Shown here: piece after piece, positions 1 to 7,784 of the stretch
Layout of the letters: every line of letters begins with the position of its first letter
Position numbering within the stretch: position 1 is the stretch's first letter
NCBI GenBank assembly: GCA_934183165.1
Contig: CAKPRZ010000003.1
Span: 104,915 to 168,914, forward strand
Origin: an uncultured Bacilli bacterium
GTDB lineage: Bacteria; Bacillota_I; Bacilli_A; RF39; UBA660
Length of the DNA stretch: 64,000 nucleotides
Direction of reading: 5' to 3'
Translations under genes and position numbers: made by a program
Notes under the pieces: generated by a model
Told to the model about the DNA's origin: nothing
The model's input: only the letters and a program-made list of their open reading frames with translations
The model's database searches: none

Positions 1-456
1 CACGCACCTTTCTATCTCTTTATTATTAACACCTTCATTTCTATATTCTTTTAATAATTCTTCCATTTCTCTTTTTTCTTCTTCAGTTGGAGGTATTGAT
101 TCACATATTTTACCATTCCAAACCATAACACCATCAGGATCATATCTAATATGTGGTGCTTTTCTACCATTTGTTATATCATCATAATTATCTGTAATAT
201 TGATAACTGTTATAAAACTTTGTATTTTATTATTAGATGAATAAAAATTTAAATAACCTTTAACATAAACTCTATTACCTTTAACAAAAAAATCCTTATA
301 TATTTTATAAAGATCTCTTTTAATATCTAAAATAGAATAAGTTTTAGATTTATTAAATTTAGTTGTAGTTAAACTAAATTTAATATATTCATTATTGTTC
401 TCTGTAATGTTATTAATAACACCAGAAATAATTATTTCGTTTATATCTACAATCAT
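1..456 (-). CDS. SSB-like OB-fold protein (3' end outside the window)
   Basis: Read directly on the minus strand: an open frame of 152 codons runs off the left edge. The start is an ATG at 456 preceded by a good AAAGGA ribosome site. The first ~95 residues resemble single-strand DNA-binding proteins: GVINNITENNNEYIKFSLTT followed later by VKGNRVYVKGYLNF, which matches the SSB pattern of G.L..D.E.R....V.F.L.T then F..KG..V.V.G.L. The rest (about residues 97-152) is charged and helical and has no family match I know. It lies downstream of a winged-helix gene and close to an oriT, so a role in replication or transfer of a mobile element is likely. Family call is by pattern only; a diverged OB-fold of other function is possible. 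Confidence 0.55.
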   Translation of the reverse strand, partial: MIVDINEIIISGVINNITENNNEYIKFSLTTTKFNKSKTYSILDIKRDLYKIYKDFFVKGNRVYVKGYLNFYSSNNKIQSFITVINITDNYDDITNGRKAPHIRYDPDGVMVWNGKICESIPPTEEEKREMEELLKEYRNEGVNNKEIERCV

Positions 457-593
457 ATATCAGTCCTTTCTTTTAATTATTTTAAATTTATATTTTTATA
501 TATTTTTTATATTTTATTTTAATATTTATTTTATAGTAGAAGTATTCTTCTACATTCCTAGAAATATTTTGCTATCCCCCTAGAAGTTTATTT

Positions 594-887
594 CTATACA
601 TCTAGCAATTTATTTCTTACCTCATTTGATAGGTATATAGTTCTTTTATAATTAATTACTTTAATAATTACTAGGTTATTATCTTTAAGTTTCTTTAAAG
701 CATTTGTTATTGTTCTTTTAGACACATTCATTCTAGTAGAAAAATACTCATTATTAGCATAACACTCATTGTTTAAGTTTAATGATATTATTAAAGACAT
801 TAGTATTTTTTCTGTTGCATTTAATTTCTTATTTTTAATAATAAAATCAGGAAGAATAGAATATTCACCTTTTAATCTTTTATTCAT
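594..887 (-). CDS. Small winged-helix DNA-binding protein
   Basis: 97 residues, essentially a single winged-helix domain. NATEKILMSLIISLNLNNEC followed by ANNEYFSTRMNVSKRTITNA and LKKLKDNNLVIIKV is the layout of the N-terminal helix-turn-helix of plasmid and phage replication initiators (RepA_N/DnaD-like 'Helix_turn_helix' proteins), with recognition helix around VSKRTITNALKKL. The ATG overlaps the stop of the upstream gene by 4 bases, so the pair is translationally coupled. It is followed after ~140 bases by the SSB-like gene. Replication or copy control for a mobile element is inferred from that context; it may instead be a plain transcription regulator. Confidence 0.55.
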   Translation of the reverse strand: MNKRLKGEYSILPDFIIKNKKLNATEKILMSLIISLNLNNECYANNEYFSTRMNVSKRTITNALKKLKDNNLVIIKVINYKRTIYLSNEVRNKLLDV

Positions 888-1135
888 ATATCTTCCAATC
901 TCTCTATTTCGTATGATTTATCATAATCATTATAAATAACTTTTTTATTTTGTTTATCGTATTCAAAATAAAGTATATCATTATATTTATCCATTACTTT
1001 AATTTTATTTCTATTAAGCGAATACAAATCAAAATTATCAGTATTTAAATTATCTTTTAAATATCTTAATATATAAAATGGTTCTATTGTATCTGCTTTA
1101 TTTTTCAATATATTTTCTTTACTTAATAATCTCAT
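884..1135 (-). CDS. Small hypothetical protein coupled to the winged-helix gene
   Basis: 83 residues, charged, no signal peptide or membrane helix and no family I recognise. It starts with ATG after GAAAGGGGCGATTAA, a good ribosome site, and ends in an ATGA overlap with the winged-helix gene at 884-887, so both are made from one transcript. The C-terminal half (KYNDILYFEYDKQNKKVIYN) looks like a short beta-rich unit. Position suggests an accessory protein of the same replication or transfer module. Confidence 0.5.
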   Translation of the reverse strand: MRLLSKENILKNKADTIEPFYILRYLKDNLNTDNFDLYSLNRNKIKVMDKYNDILYFEYDKQNKKVIYNDYDKSYEIERLEDI

Positions 1136-1451
1136 TTAATCGCCCCTTTCTTTAATTTTGCAACAAAAAAACTTGTATATGTTTACAATTCTTGAAGAAA
1201 AAAGAGTACAATATCTTGGTGTAAGCGTTTATTTTAAATCCAGCTCAAGGATTATGATCTTATATTATCTATAAGATTGTGATACTAACATAAATCTACG
1301 AACATTTACTGTATCACTATACTAGGTATTTATCCTAGTAAATGAATCATATACATTCCTTTGGAATACTTGTTATATATAAGATATTTATATTTTTCAA
1401 GAGAAATTATTAAATTAATTCAAAGTATTAAAGTAAAGGAGAGAAACAAAA
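1136..1451 (+). other. Non-coding stretch with nested hairpins and a possible pseudoknot
   Basis: About 316 bases without a gene. On the plus strand a possible promoter (TTACAA near 1168, TACAAT near 1207) is followed by several perfect inverted repeats: 1257-1264 with 1270-1277 (ATCTTATA/TATAAGAT), 1279-1285 with 1311-1317 (GTGATAC/GTATCAC), 1303-1310 with 1337-1344 (CATTTACT/AGTAAATG), 1321-1326 with 1334-1339 (ACTAGG/CCTAGT) and 1355-1359 with 1363-1367. The second and third cross each other in H-type pseudoknot order. The fourth competes with the third. The stretch ends at the ribosome site of the gene at 1452, so a structured leader RNA is the simplest reading. No known riboswitch class was recognised. 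Confidence 0.4.
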
Positions 1452-1904
1452 ATGCAAAAAATTGATTTAAAAAAGAACGCAATTAAAATTGCAATAGTGT
1501 TATTAAACATATTTTTAACCGTTAGTTTACTTTGAGTTTTAGTATTTAAGCATGATTATGGTTATTCATTATACTGGGTTATATGTCCGTTTTTACTTGT
1601 AGTTGTATTATTATTAATTAATAAATGGAGTGTATTTGGTTTAAATGCAGATACAAATGATTCAAAATTAATTCAAAGATCATTTGATGATACAACAGTA
1701 GTATCAACTGTATTCTTTGATTTAATATATTTATTAATTCAAGGACTACAAATGTGGAAAGAAGAATTATCAAGAAATTCATTTGTTATTATTGGTTTCT
1801 TTATAGTTGTTATTATTTATCAAATGATTACTTATTTAGCAATATATAATGCAAAAAAAGAAACAAGAGCGTTATTAGAAAAAATTAATAAAAATGAAAA
1901 ATAA
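1452..1904 (+). pseudogene. Small multi-pass membrane protein gene with one in-frame TGA
   Basis: ATG at 1452 follows AAGGAG with 10 bases spacing. The frame stays coherent for 150 codons to TAA at 1902, except for a TGA at codon 28 (1533-1535). Reading TGA as Trp gives a protein with membrane segments at about residues 11-32, 40-60, 90-105 and 115-135, and a charged tail (KKETRALLEKINKNEK). The same gene writes three other Trp as TGG, so the TGA is best seen as a TGG-to-TGA nonsense change, with readthrough or a donor using UGA as Trp as alternatives. The stop overlaps the first arm of the tandem hairpin module that follows. Family not recognised. Confidence 0.6.
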
Positions 1905-2037
1905 AATTACGAACATGTTTTGTTAAAATGTAAATTTTAATGAAAGTGAGAAAAGTAATTTTATAATCAATACTTTTGTGTAAACAAAAGAAAAAATAAC
2001 CTAATGACTTTTCTACAAGATTAGTCATTGGGTTATT
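1901..2037 (+). repeat. Structured hairpin module, copy 1
   Basis: Outer stem ATAAAATTAC (1901-1910) pairs perfectly with GTAATTTTAT (1955-1964). Inside are a GTTTTG strip, an inner hairpin TTAAAA/TTTTAA (1923-1928, 1935-1940) and the box TAATGAAAGTGAG (1938-1950). Two more hairpins follow: CTTTTGT/ACAAAAG (1973-1979, 1984-1990) and a 15-bp stem (1995-2009 with 2023-2037, one G-U pair). The same order recurs in copy 2 with different stem bases but kept pairing. Function unknown; it sits beside the oriT. Strand is arbitrary, as the structure could form in RNA or in single-stranded DNA. Confidence 0.6.
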
Positions 2038-2044
2038 TTCATAA

Positions 2045-2159
2045 GTAAAAGCGACACACGTTTTGTTGGCAATGCTAATGAAAGTGGGGATAGCTTTTAC
2101 TCTTTTTTGTGGAACAAAAAAGGCGACAATATTACTTACGAAGTTTGTAAGTTTGTCGC
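2045..2159 (+). repeat. Structured hairpin module, copy 2
   Basis: Outer stem GTAAAAGC (2045-2052) pairs with GCTTTTAC (2093-2100). Inside are GTTTTG, an inner hairpin TTGGC/GCTAA (2066-2070, 2074-2078) and the box TAATGAAAGTGGG (2076-2088). Then come CTTTTTTGT/ACAAAAAAG (2102-2110, 2114-2122) and a stem-loop GCGACAA/TTGTCGC (2123-2129, 2153-2159) with inner ACTTAC/GTAAGT. Loops and boxes match copy 1 while the stems differ by paired changes. This copy is followed directly by the oriT-like hairpin. Confidence 0.6.
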
Positions 2160-2189
2160 TTAATCGGGTTTCAAAAGGGTTGTCCCTTT

Positions 2190-2254
2190 GCACACTATTC
2201 CTAGTTGACTCTGCCAACTTGGTAGTGTGTTATTAACTCGTCAAAAGAGTTAAT
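2190..2254 (+). other. MobV-type origin of transfer (oriT)
   Basis: CACACTA at 2191-2197 pairs with TAGTGTG at 2223-2229, and the inner arms AGTTG/CAACT extend the hairpin. The right arm and following bases read TAGTGTGTTA (2223-2232), which is the core of the pMV158 (MobV/MobM) oriT, where nicking falls between G and TTA; the equivalent position here is after 2229. A second perfect hairpin, ATTAACTC/GAGTTAAT (2232-2239, 2247-2254), follows. A MobV relaxase fragment lies at 13.1-13.3 kb, in keeping with this assignment. Recognition rests on the motif match; nicking is not shown. Confidence 0.7.
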
Positions 2255-2260
2255 CAAAAC

Positions 2261-2299
2261 AACCGAGCCATTAGTTATGAAATTTCTTTTGGCTCGGTT
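2261..2299. other. Long-loop hairpin after the oriT
   Basis: AACCGAGCC (2261-2269) pairs perfectly with GGCTCGGTT (2291-2299) around a 21-base loop. There is only a short T run on the plus side, so it may be a weak terminator, or one more folded element of the transfer region. Confidence 0.4.
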
Positions 2300-2324
2300 T
2301 CGTTAGGTGTACTAATATTATTAT

Positions 2325-2347
2325 TTATCAACAATAACTGTGGATAA
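2325..2347. promoter_or_regulatory. Pair of DnaA-box-like sites in opposite orientation
   Basis: TTATCAACA at 2325-2333 and TGTGGATAA (reverse of the consensus TTATCCACA) at 2339-2347 face each other with 5 bases between. They lie between the oriT region and the 3' end of helD. Two adjacent sites are suggestive of a replication or DnaA-controlled function, but in AT-rich DNA a near-consensus box can arise by chance. Confidence 0.35.
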
Positions 2348-2393
2348 ATACTTATTTATACTATCCTCATTTTTCTTCATAAATACTTTCCTA

Positions 2394-4592
2394 TTATTTC
2401 GTTCTTTTCAAAACTTTATTTTCTTTTGATAAAGATTTTAATGAAGTAGGAAGTTCACCATTATAATTAACATATAATTCGTGCATAGCTCTAGTCATAG
2501 CAACATACAAAAGTTTAGAATCTATATTATTATCAGTATAATTAACATTATTAGCATTATATAATATTACTGCATCAAATTCTAATCCTTTTGATAAGTA
2601 AGATGGCATAATACATAATCCACCATGATATTCTTCATTTTTTTCTGTTATAATAGATACATCTAATCCTAACTTACTTAACTTTTTATAAACATTAGCA
2701 GATTCTTTCTCATCCTTACATATTATTGCAATAGATTGATATTCTTTATCTAATAATGATTTTATTTGTGAAATAAGAGTTACTTCACTTATATCATCAT
2801 TAGTTACAACTTCATCACCCATTCTTGCAATACACTCTGAATTGTTTTGACCCAAATGATTTAAAATTAAATTTGATGCATCTGAAATATTTACAGTAGT
2901 TCTATAACTCTTATTCAAATCCAACATACTTGCTTTATTATCAAATATAACATTATTTAACTCATCCCAATCATGAATAGATTGATAATCATAAATAGAC
3001 TGATTAACATCTCCAAACACATTAAATCTTGCAGATGGAAATAATTTTTTTAAAACATAATATTGTGCTAAACTTAAATCTTGGGCTTCATCTATTACTA
3101 AATATGAAAAATCTTTAAAATCTTTAATTCCATTCAAACAATAATTAATTAATAATAATGGAGATAAGTCTTCAAAACCAAATTGCTTTTTAGATATTCT
3201 TGATAAAGTATAATCTTGTATTTCTTTTAGACTGATATGATTATCTTGAACAAGAACATTTAAATTTTCTAAAAATGCTTGATATATTATAATAGGATTA
3301 ACTTTCATAAATTTGAAATAATTCTTTATGCTTGTTGGGCAACCTTTTTTGATTTCTTTTTGTATTTTATCTACTTCTTCTAGAATTTCTTTTCTTCTTG
3401 GAGAATCTTTTGGTAAACCTAAATATTCTTCTCTATATTTAAGCCAAACATCATGTGTCAAATCATCAGAATTATCTTTAACTTTTTTTATTAATATTTT
3501 CATATATTGATTAGCTTTTTCTGCATATCCTTTATCAGTTGAAAAAACACTTTTATTTAAATATCTTTTTATTTCATCTGCAGAACATATTTTCATTCCT
3601 TCATATTCAACATCATCTTTTATATGAAAATTAACATATAAGTCAACAAAATTCTCAAGCAATTTCAAGTATGCTATAGAAGATTTATCCTCTATAACTT
3701 TAGCAGAAACATTTCCAGCAAGTACTTCTTGTAATGTCTTATTTTTACTTTCTAATTTAACTTTTGAAATTCCCATGTATTTCATTGCAATTTCTTCAAA
3801 AGTTAATTGAGAAACATTTTTAATATCAAGATCAGGTAAAAGAGCTGATATATAATTCAAGAAATACTTATTAGGACCAAGAATCATAAAATCTGCTTCT
3901 GAAATATTTTTGGCTTCATTATATAATAAATATGCTATACGATGAAGTGCAACTGTTGTTTTACCTGACCCAGCTGTTCCTTGAATAATATAATCTCCTC
4001 TTAAAGGACTTCTTATTATTTTATTTTGTTCTCTTTGAATTGTAGCAATAATTGATTTTAATCTTGCATCTGAATTTTCTTGTAAGTATTTTAATAATAC
4101 AGAATCGTTTGATAATGTATCTTGTTCATCTACATCTTTTAAAACACCATCTTTAATAATAATTTGTCTTTTCTTAGTTATTTTTCCTTTTCTTTTTTCG
4201 CCAGTATTAGAGATATATTCAGCATCTCCAATATTATAATCATAGTACATTGAACATATCGGACTTCTCCAATCGTGAGCAATTACTTTTGTGCCATCCA
4301 TAATTGTTTTTTTACCTAAATAAATTTCATTCTTTTCTTCATTGTTTTCAAAATTAAACATGCCAAAGTATGGATTAGACAAAACCGATCTAAGATTATA
4401 AACTTCTGTTGCATATAACGACATTAATCCTTGTCTAACAAATTGAGTTCCTCTTTGTCCCTCTTTAAAACCTATAATAGTATGTTCTTGTTTACTAAAA
4501 TTTTCTTCTGCTTCCTTAATTTGTTTATTAATAATTTCAATTACTTCTTTAAGTTTATTTTCTTCATATAAAAATATATTTCTTTTTCCCAT
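2394..4592 (-). CDS. helD: HelD-type UvrD-like helicase (RNA polymerase recycling motor)
   Basis: 732 residues from the ATG at 4592, which follows GGGGGG; an upstream in-frame TTG at 4607 is less likely. HelD proteins bind RNA polymerase and use ATP to pull it off DNA. Visible marks: N-terminal long charged helices (KLKEVIEIINKQIKEAEENF), the IDGT-like patch GKKTIMDGTKVIAHDWRSPI, Walker A GTAGSGKTTVALHR, Walker B VIDEAQDLS, the GDVNQSIY and KSYRTT superfamily-1 motifs, and a C-terminal MTRAMHELYV motif. Length matches the family. It is last in the minus-strand run that begins at the LysR gene, 10-30 bases after the HAD gene. HelD homologues may also give rifamycin tolerance; that is family knowledge, not seen here. 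Confidence 0.85.
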   Translation of the reverse strand: MGKRNIFLYEENKLKEVIEIINKQIKEAEENFSKQEHTIIGFKEGQRGTQFVRQGLMSLYATEVYNLRSVLSNPYFGMFNFENNEEKNEIYLGKKTIMDGTKVIAHDWRSPICSMYYDYNIGDAEYISNTGEKRKGKITKKRQIIIKDGVLKDVDEQDTLSNDSVLLKYLQENSDARLKSIIATIQREQNKIIRSPLRGDYIIQGTAGSGKTTVALHRIAYLLYNEAKNISEADFMILGPNKYFLNYISALLPDLDIKNVSQLTFEEIAMKYMGISKVKLESKNKTLQEVLAGNVSAKVIEDKSSIAYLKLLENFVDLYVNFHIKDDVEYEGMKICSADEIKRYLNKSVFSTDKGYAEKANQYMKILIKKVKDNSDDLTHDVWLKYREEYLGLPKDSPRRKEILEEVDKIQKEIKKGCPTSIKNYFKFMKVNPIIIYQAFLENLNVLVQDNHISLKEIQDYTLSRISKKQFGFEDLSPLLLINYCLNGIKDFKDFSYLVIDEAQDLSLAQYYVLKKLFPSARFNVFGDVNQSIYDYQSIHDWDELNNVIFDNKASMLDLNKSYRTTVNISDASNLILNHLGQNNSECIARMGDEVVTNDDISEVTLISQIKSLLDKEYQSIAIICKDEKESANVYKKLSKLGLDVSIITEKNEEYHGGLCIMPSYLSKGLEFDAVILYNANNVNYTDNNIDSKLLYVAMTRAMHELYVNYNGELPTSLKSLSKENKVLKRTK

Positions 4593-4615
4593 ATTATATC
4601 CCCCCAATATTTAAT

Positions 4616-5266
4616 TTATTTTTTACTTGTTCTTATATCAAAGAAATCATAGAGTTCCATTAAAGATGAAATGCAATTTACACTTTCATCATCAGAAACG
4701 CCATAAAACAAAGCATTCCAACCATTTTCTACAGGTTTTAGATAATCACTTTTCAAAGTATCACCTATATGCAATATTTCTGCTGGTTTCACATTAAGTG
4801 CTTTTTCAACATATTGATAACTTTCTTTATCATCTTTTGTGTATCCTATATCATATGAGTAAAATATACCATCAACTAAATCATAAATTTCTTTTATTGC
4901 ATCATTATTAAGTAAACAACAACTATTAGAAAATAAGATAACTTTATACCCATTTTCTTTAAGATCTCTAATTAATGTAATTTTGTCGTTTGAAATTGTA
5001 TTATTTATATTATTATCAGAAAATTTACCTATAAAGAAATTATTTAAATTTTCAGTATTACTAATACCTAAATCATTACAAAATTTTCCAACCAATTCAT
5101 TTAATGTACCATTTGACTTTTGAAAAACATTTTTATAAACATCTCTAACATTTTCATAAGGCATATTAACAATTTTTGCAAGTTCTTTCAAACTATAATT
5201 ATTAGGATTATCATGAGAATCTTCTAATAATGTTCCTCCAATATCAAATGAAACAACTTTAATCAT
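4616..5266 (-). CDS. HAD-superfamily hydrolase
   Basis: 216 residues starting at the ATG at 5266 (AGAGG ahead; a second ATG lies 3 bases upstream). HAD motif I is VVSFDIGGTLLED: the first Asp is present, but the usual second Asp (DxD) is Gly-Gly, as in several HAD-IA phosphatases written DxGGT. Motif II is VILFSNS and motif III/IV is ILHIGDTLKSDYLKPVENGW with the conserved G-D. The cap is helical (residues ~20-95), subclass IA. Its start overlaps the GrpB-family stop, so the two are coupled. The substrate cannot be told from sequence; position suggests it works with the nearby PHP and GrpB proteins. Confidence 0.8.
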   Translation of the reverse strand: MIKVVSFDIGGTLLEDSHDNPNNYSLKELAKIVNMPYENVRDVYKNVFQKSNGTLNELVGKFCNDLGISNTENLNNFFIGKFSDNNINNTISNDKITLIRDLKENGYKVILFSNSCCLLNNDAIKEIYDLVDGIFYSYDIGYTKDDKESYQYVEKALNVKPAEILHIGDTLKSDYLKPVENGWNALFYGVSDDESVNCISSLMELYDFFDIRTSKK

Positions 5267-5786
5267 CATATTCCTCTTTAGCAAGACTGATTACAGAAGT
5301 AATAAATTCATTCTTACCTGCAGTATATTTAGGTCTTTCATCTGCATATTTTTCTGCTAATTCTTGTTTTAAATCACAGTATTTCTTAATGTATTCTGGA
5401 TGTTCAATCAAATATTTTTTGAAGTAAACTTGATTATAATAAGTCTTACTATTTGGTTCAACAAAGTGAATATAATGACTTCTAGCATCCTCAGGACCTT
5501 TAGCAAAGAAATATCTATCTGGAACACCTTGTTGTCCTCTGTTCTCATAATCATAAGGTTTTAACATTTCTTCAATTTCAGTTATTTCATCTAAACTATT
5601 AATTACTACTAAAATATCAATAACTGGTTTAGCTTTTAGCCCTTCAATAGAGGTACTTCCAATGTGATGAATTTCAATTATTCTATCACCTAATACTTCT
5701 TTTAATAATTTTTCTTCCTTTTCATATTCTTTTTTCCAATTTGAATTATATTCGGCCAATTCAACAATGCCTCTTTTTAATGCCAT
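5259..5786 (-). CDS. GrpB/UPF0157 family nucleotidyltransferase-fold protein
   Basis: 175 residues, a full single GrpB domain. Typical strings are EYNSNWKKEYEKEEKLLKEV, the HHIGSTSIEGLKAKPVIDIL core (nucleotidyltransferase-like fold with GSTS and the acidic D-x-L strand) and HFVEPNSKTYYNQVYFKKYL. ATG at 5786 follows GGGAGGAAAAAA. Members are usually stand-alone or fused to dephospho-CoA kinase; the reaction is not established. Here it lies between two PHP-type phosphoesterases and a HAD hydrolase, consistent with nucleotide or phosphosugar metabolism. Confidence 0.8.
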   Translation of the reverse strand: MALKRGIVELAEYNSNWKKEYEKEEKLLKEVLGDRIIEIHHIGSTSIEGLKAKPVIDILVVINSLDEITEIEEMLKPYDYENRGQQGVPDRYFFAKGPEDARSHYIHFVEPNSKTYYNQVYFKKYLIEHPEYIKKYCDLKQELAEKYADERPKYTAGKNEFITSVISLAKEEYDD

Positions 5787-5818
5787 ATTTTTTTCCTCCC
5801 TTTTCTGGCAATATTATA

Positions 5819-6652
5819 TCATTTTTTCCGTCTCAATACCATTGATTCACGGATCTTTTCACAATTATCTTGATTAATTTCTATACCAATGTTATCTGTT
5901 TCAGGATTATGAAAGTCAGAGCCATAAGTTTCTAATAAATTATATTTTTTAGCTAAACATTGATAATATTCTGTTTCACTAAGTTTCATCTTATCATTTA
6001 CTACTTCAATACCAAATAGCCCTGCATCATTTAATCTATTTAAAATCCCAACTAAAATATTTTTATCACTCGTTACAGTATTTGGATGAGCCAACACTGT
6101 ATAACCACCACTTTGATCAATTAAATTAATAATCTCTTCAGGCGATAATTTTACATTCGGTACATAATATTTTTGCTTTTTACCAATTAAAGTTTCATAA
6201 GTTTCAACAATGCTATTTGTGTATCCCATATACATCAAATATTTAACAAGTTTTCTTTTATCTAATATACTATAATCTAAATTAATTTCTTGTAAATATT
6301 TCTTTATTAATGTTTCTGAAATTACAAATCCATCTTTTTTTAACAGTTCAACAACTTCAAGACAAACCCTTTCATTTTTTATTCTTAAATTTTGCATCCC
6401 TTCATCAACTAATTTAAAATTCTTTACTGCATATCCAAGTAAATGCAAGTTGGAAATTGAAGTATTAAATTCAATTCCAGAAATAATATCAATATTATAT
6501 TTTTTAGCTAGAGCATCATACTCATTTAAGAGTTCATGATCTGTTATTGATATTATCTTACAATCATTATTCTTTGCTTTTATCACAACATCTTCAGGAC
6601 TAATTAATCCATCAGATAAATTAGTATGTAAATGTAGATCAACTTTACTCAT
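5819..6652 (-). CDS. PHP-domain phosphoesterase, compact form
   Basis: 277 residues from ATG at 6652, six bases after GGGGGG; upstream GTG/ATG codons at 6667/6658 are in frame but sit on the ribosome site. PHP metal-binding motifs are all visible: DLHLHTNLSDG near the N-terminus, SITDHELL, GIEFNT, LAHPNT and GSDFHNP near the C-terminus. The arrangement matches the YciV/RNase AM and nucleoside 3',5'-bisphosphate phosphatase branch (helical insert at about residues 85-170). It follows a second, larger PHP gene by 27 bases, so two related phosphoesterases act in one operon. Confidence 0.85.
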   Translation of the reverse strand: MSKVDLHLHTNLSDGLISPEDVVIKAKNNDCKIISITDHELLNEYDALAKKYNIDIISGIEFNTSISNLHLLGYAVKNFKLVDEGMQNLRIKNERVCLEVVELLKKDGFVISETLIKKYLQEINLDYSILDKRKLVKYLMYMGYTNSIVETYETLIGKKQKYYVPNVKLSPEEIINLIDQSGGYTVLAHPNTVTSDKNILVGILNRLNDAGLFGIEVVNDKMKLSETEYYQCLAKKYNLLETYGSDFHNPETDNIGIEINQDNCEKIRESMVLRRKK

Positions 6653-6678
6653 TATCATCCCCCCCACAATCTATAAAT

Positions 6679-7779
6679 TTAACTATTTAAAATTTTATTC
6701 AAATCTTTTGTATCAATTTTAAAATATTCCATATCTTCATAAAATTGTAATGAAGCATCATGACTATCAGAACCCTTAATTAAATTGAGTTTATTATTAT
6801 TTAATACTCTATAAAAATTATTTATATCCTCATAATGGTTTCTGATATTTAATTCAAGTCCCTTTATGTTCTTTTTTTCTTTAACTATCTTATCTACTAC
6901 ATCTAAACTATTTTCAGTAGGATGTGCGAAATAAATATCATATTTTTCATTTATTTCTTCTGGTTTTAACTGCCCATAAGAGTTTACTGATAAACTCCCA
7001 CATGCAGGAGCTGGCCACCAATCATCATCAACCTCTCTTACAGCTAACATAGACAATAAGAATCTAGCATTATATTTATTTGTCTCATTAACTTCATACT
7101 TTTCTCTAAGTTTTCTATACCTTTTTGATTTAAATTCTTTTCTATCTTCATAATGGTCTAATTTATTGTTTTTTTCTAATAAATCTAATATATCAAAAGT
7201 TGTTACTCTTTTTGCTTTAAACTTCTCTATTAAGTAAAAACTTAATGTATCATATTCAGGAATATATTCATTTTTCTTAAGATAAGATTCATAATCTTTA
7301 TATGAAATATGAATATTATGTTTCTTAATTATTTCCTTTATAGTTATATTTTCTTTAAGTCTATTAAATTGGATTTTACTTCTATTGAACATAGAATTAT
7401 AATTTTTAGAAACATCTTTTAATATAACTGGATCTTTAGGATTAACAAATAATTGTAACATATGACATTGATTTCCATATTCTCTTTTATCAGTTGTAAA
7501 TTCTATACCTGGTATAATAATTGGAGAAGTTACGCCTTTAGAAACAATATCATATAATTCATCATAAACATTTAATGAATCGTGGTCGGTAATTGCAATA
7601 ATATCAAAACCTTTTTCTTTTGTAGTTTCTAAAATTTGTTTTAGATTTTGTTTACCATCGGCACTATAATTAGAATGAATATGTAAGTCTATATATAATT
7701 CTTTTTTTTTTCTACATAATCTTCCTATTTCCCCTTTAATAAATTTATTATATTTTTCCCAAAACTCATAATTATTCAT
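6679..7779 (-). CDS. PHP-domain phosphoesterase, larger form
   Basis: 366 residues from the ATG at 7779, with AAGGAAG about eight bases upstream; a GTG at 7788 is in frame but overlaps that site. Metal-binding motifs: DLHIHSNYSADG (~residue 30), AITDHDSL, GIEFTT, FAHPTENS and KGSDSHDAS. Between GIEFTT and the C-terminal motifs there is an extended insert of about 130 residues rich in Lys and Tyr, larger than in the neighbour. The upstream TPP-enzyme gene ends (TGA at 7785) inside this gene's ribosome-binding region, so the genes are coupled. Substrate unknown. Confidence 0.8.
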   Translation of the reverse strand: MNNYEFWEKYNKFIKGEIGRLCRKKKELYIDLHIHSNYSADGKQNLKQILETTKEKGFDIIAITDHDSLNVYDELYDIVSKGVTSPIIIPGIEFTTDKREYGNQCHMLQLFVNPKDPVILKDVSKNYNSMFNRSKIQFNRLKENITIKEIIKKHNIHISYKDYESYLKKNEYIPEYDTLSFYLIEKFKAKRVTTFDILDLLEKNNKLDHYEDRKEFKSKRYRKLREKYEVNETNKYNARFLLSMLAVREVDDDWWPAPACGSLSVNSYGQLKPEEINEKYDIYFAHPTENSLDVVDKIVKEKKNIKGLELNIRNHYEDINNFYRVLNNNKLNLIKGSDSHDASLQFYEDMEYFKIDTKDLNKILNS

Positions 7780-7784
7780 TTTCT

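Noticed and set aside
395..583. Plus-strand 62-residue hydrophobic frame
   Set aside because: It overlaps the 5' end of the SSB-like gene in antisense, is poor in complexity and has no ribosome site.
1452..1904. UGA read as tryptophan throughout the organism (code 4)
   Set aside because: Other genes use TGG for Trp and stop at TGA (for example at 7785, 10889 and 57192), so the single in-frame TGA is a local matter.
1885..2217. A 110-residue minus-strand open frame
   Set aside because: It lies across the tandem hairpin modules and oriT, has no ribosome site, and its length comes from the repeated structure.
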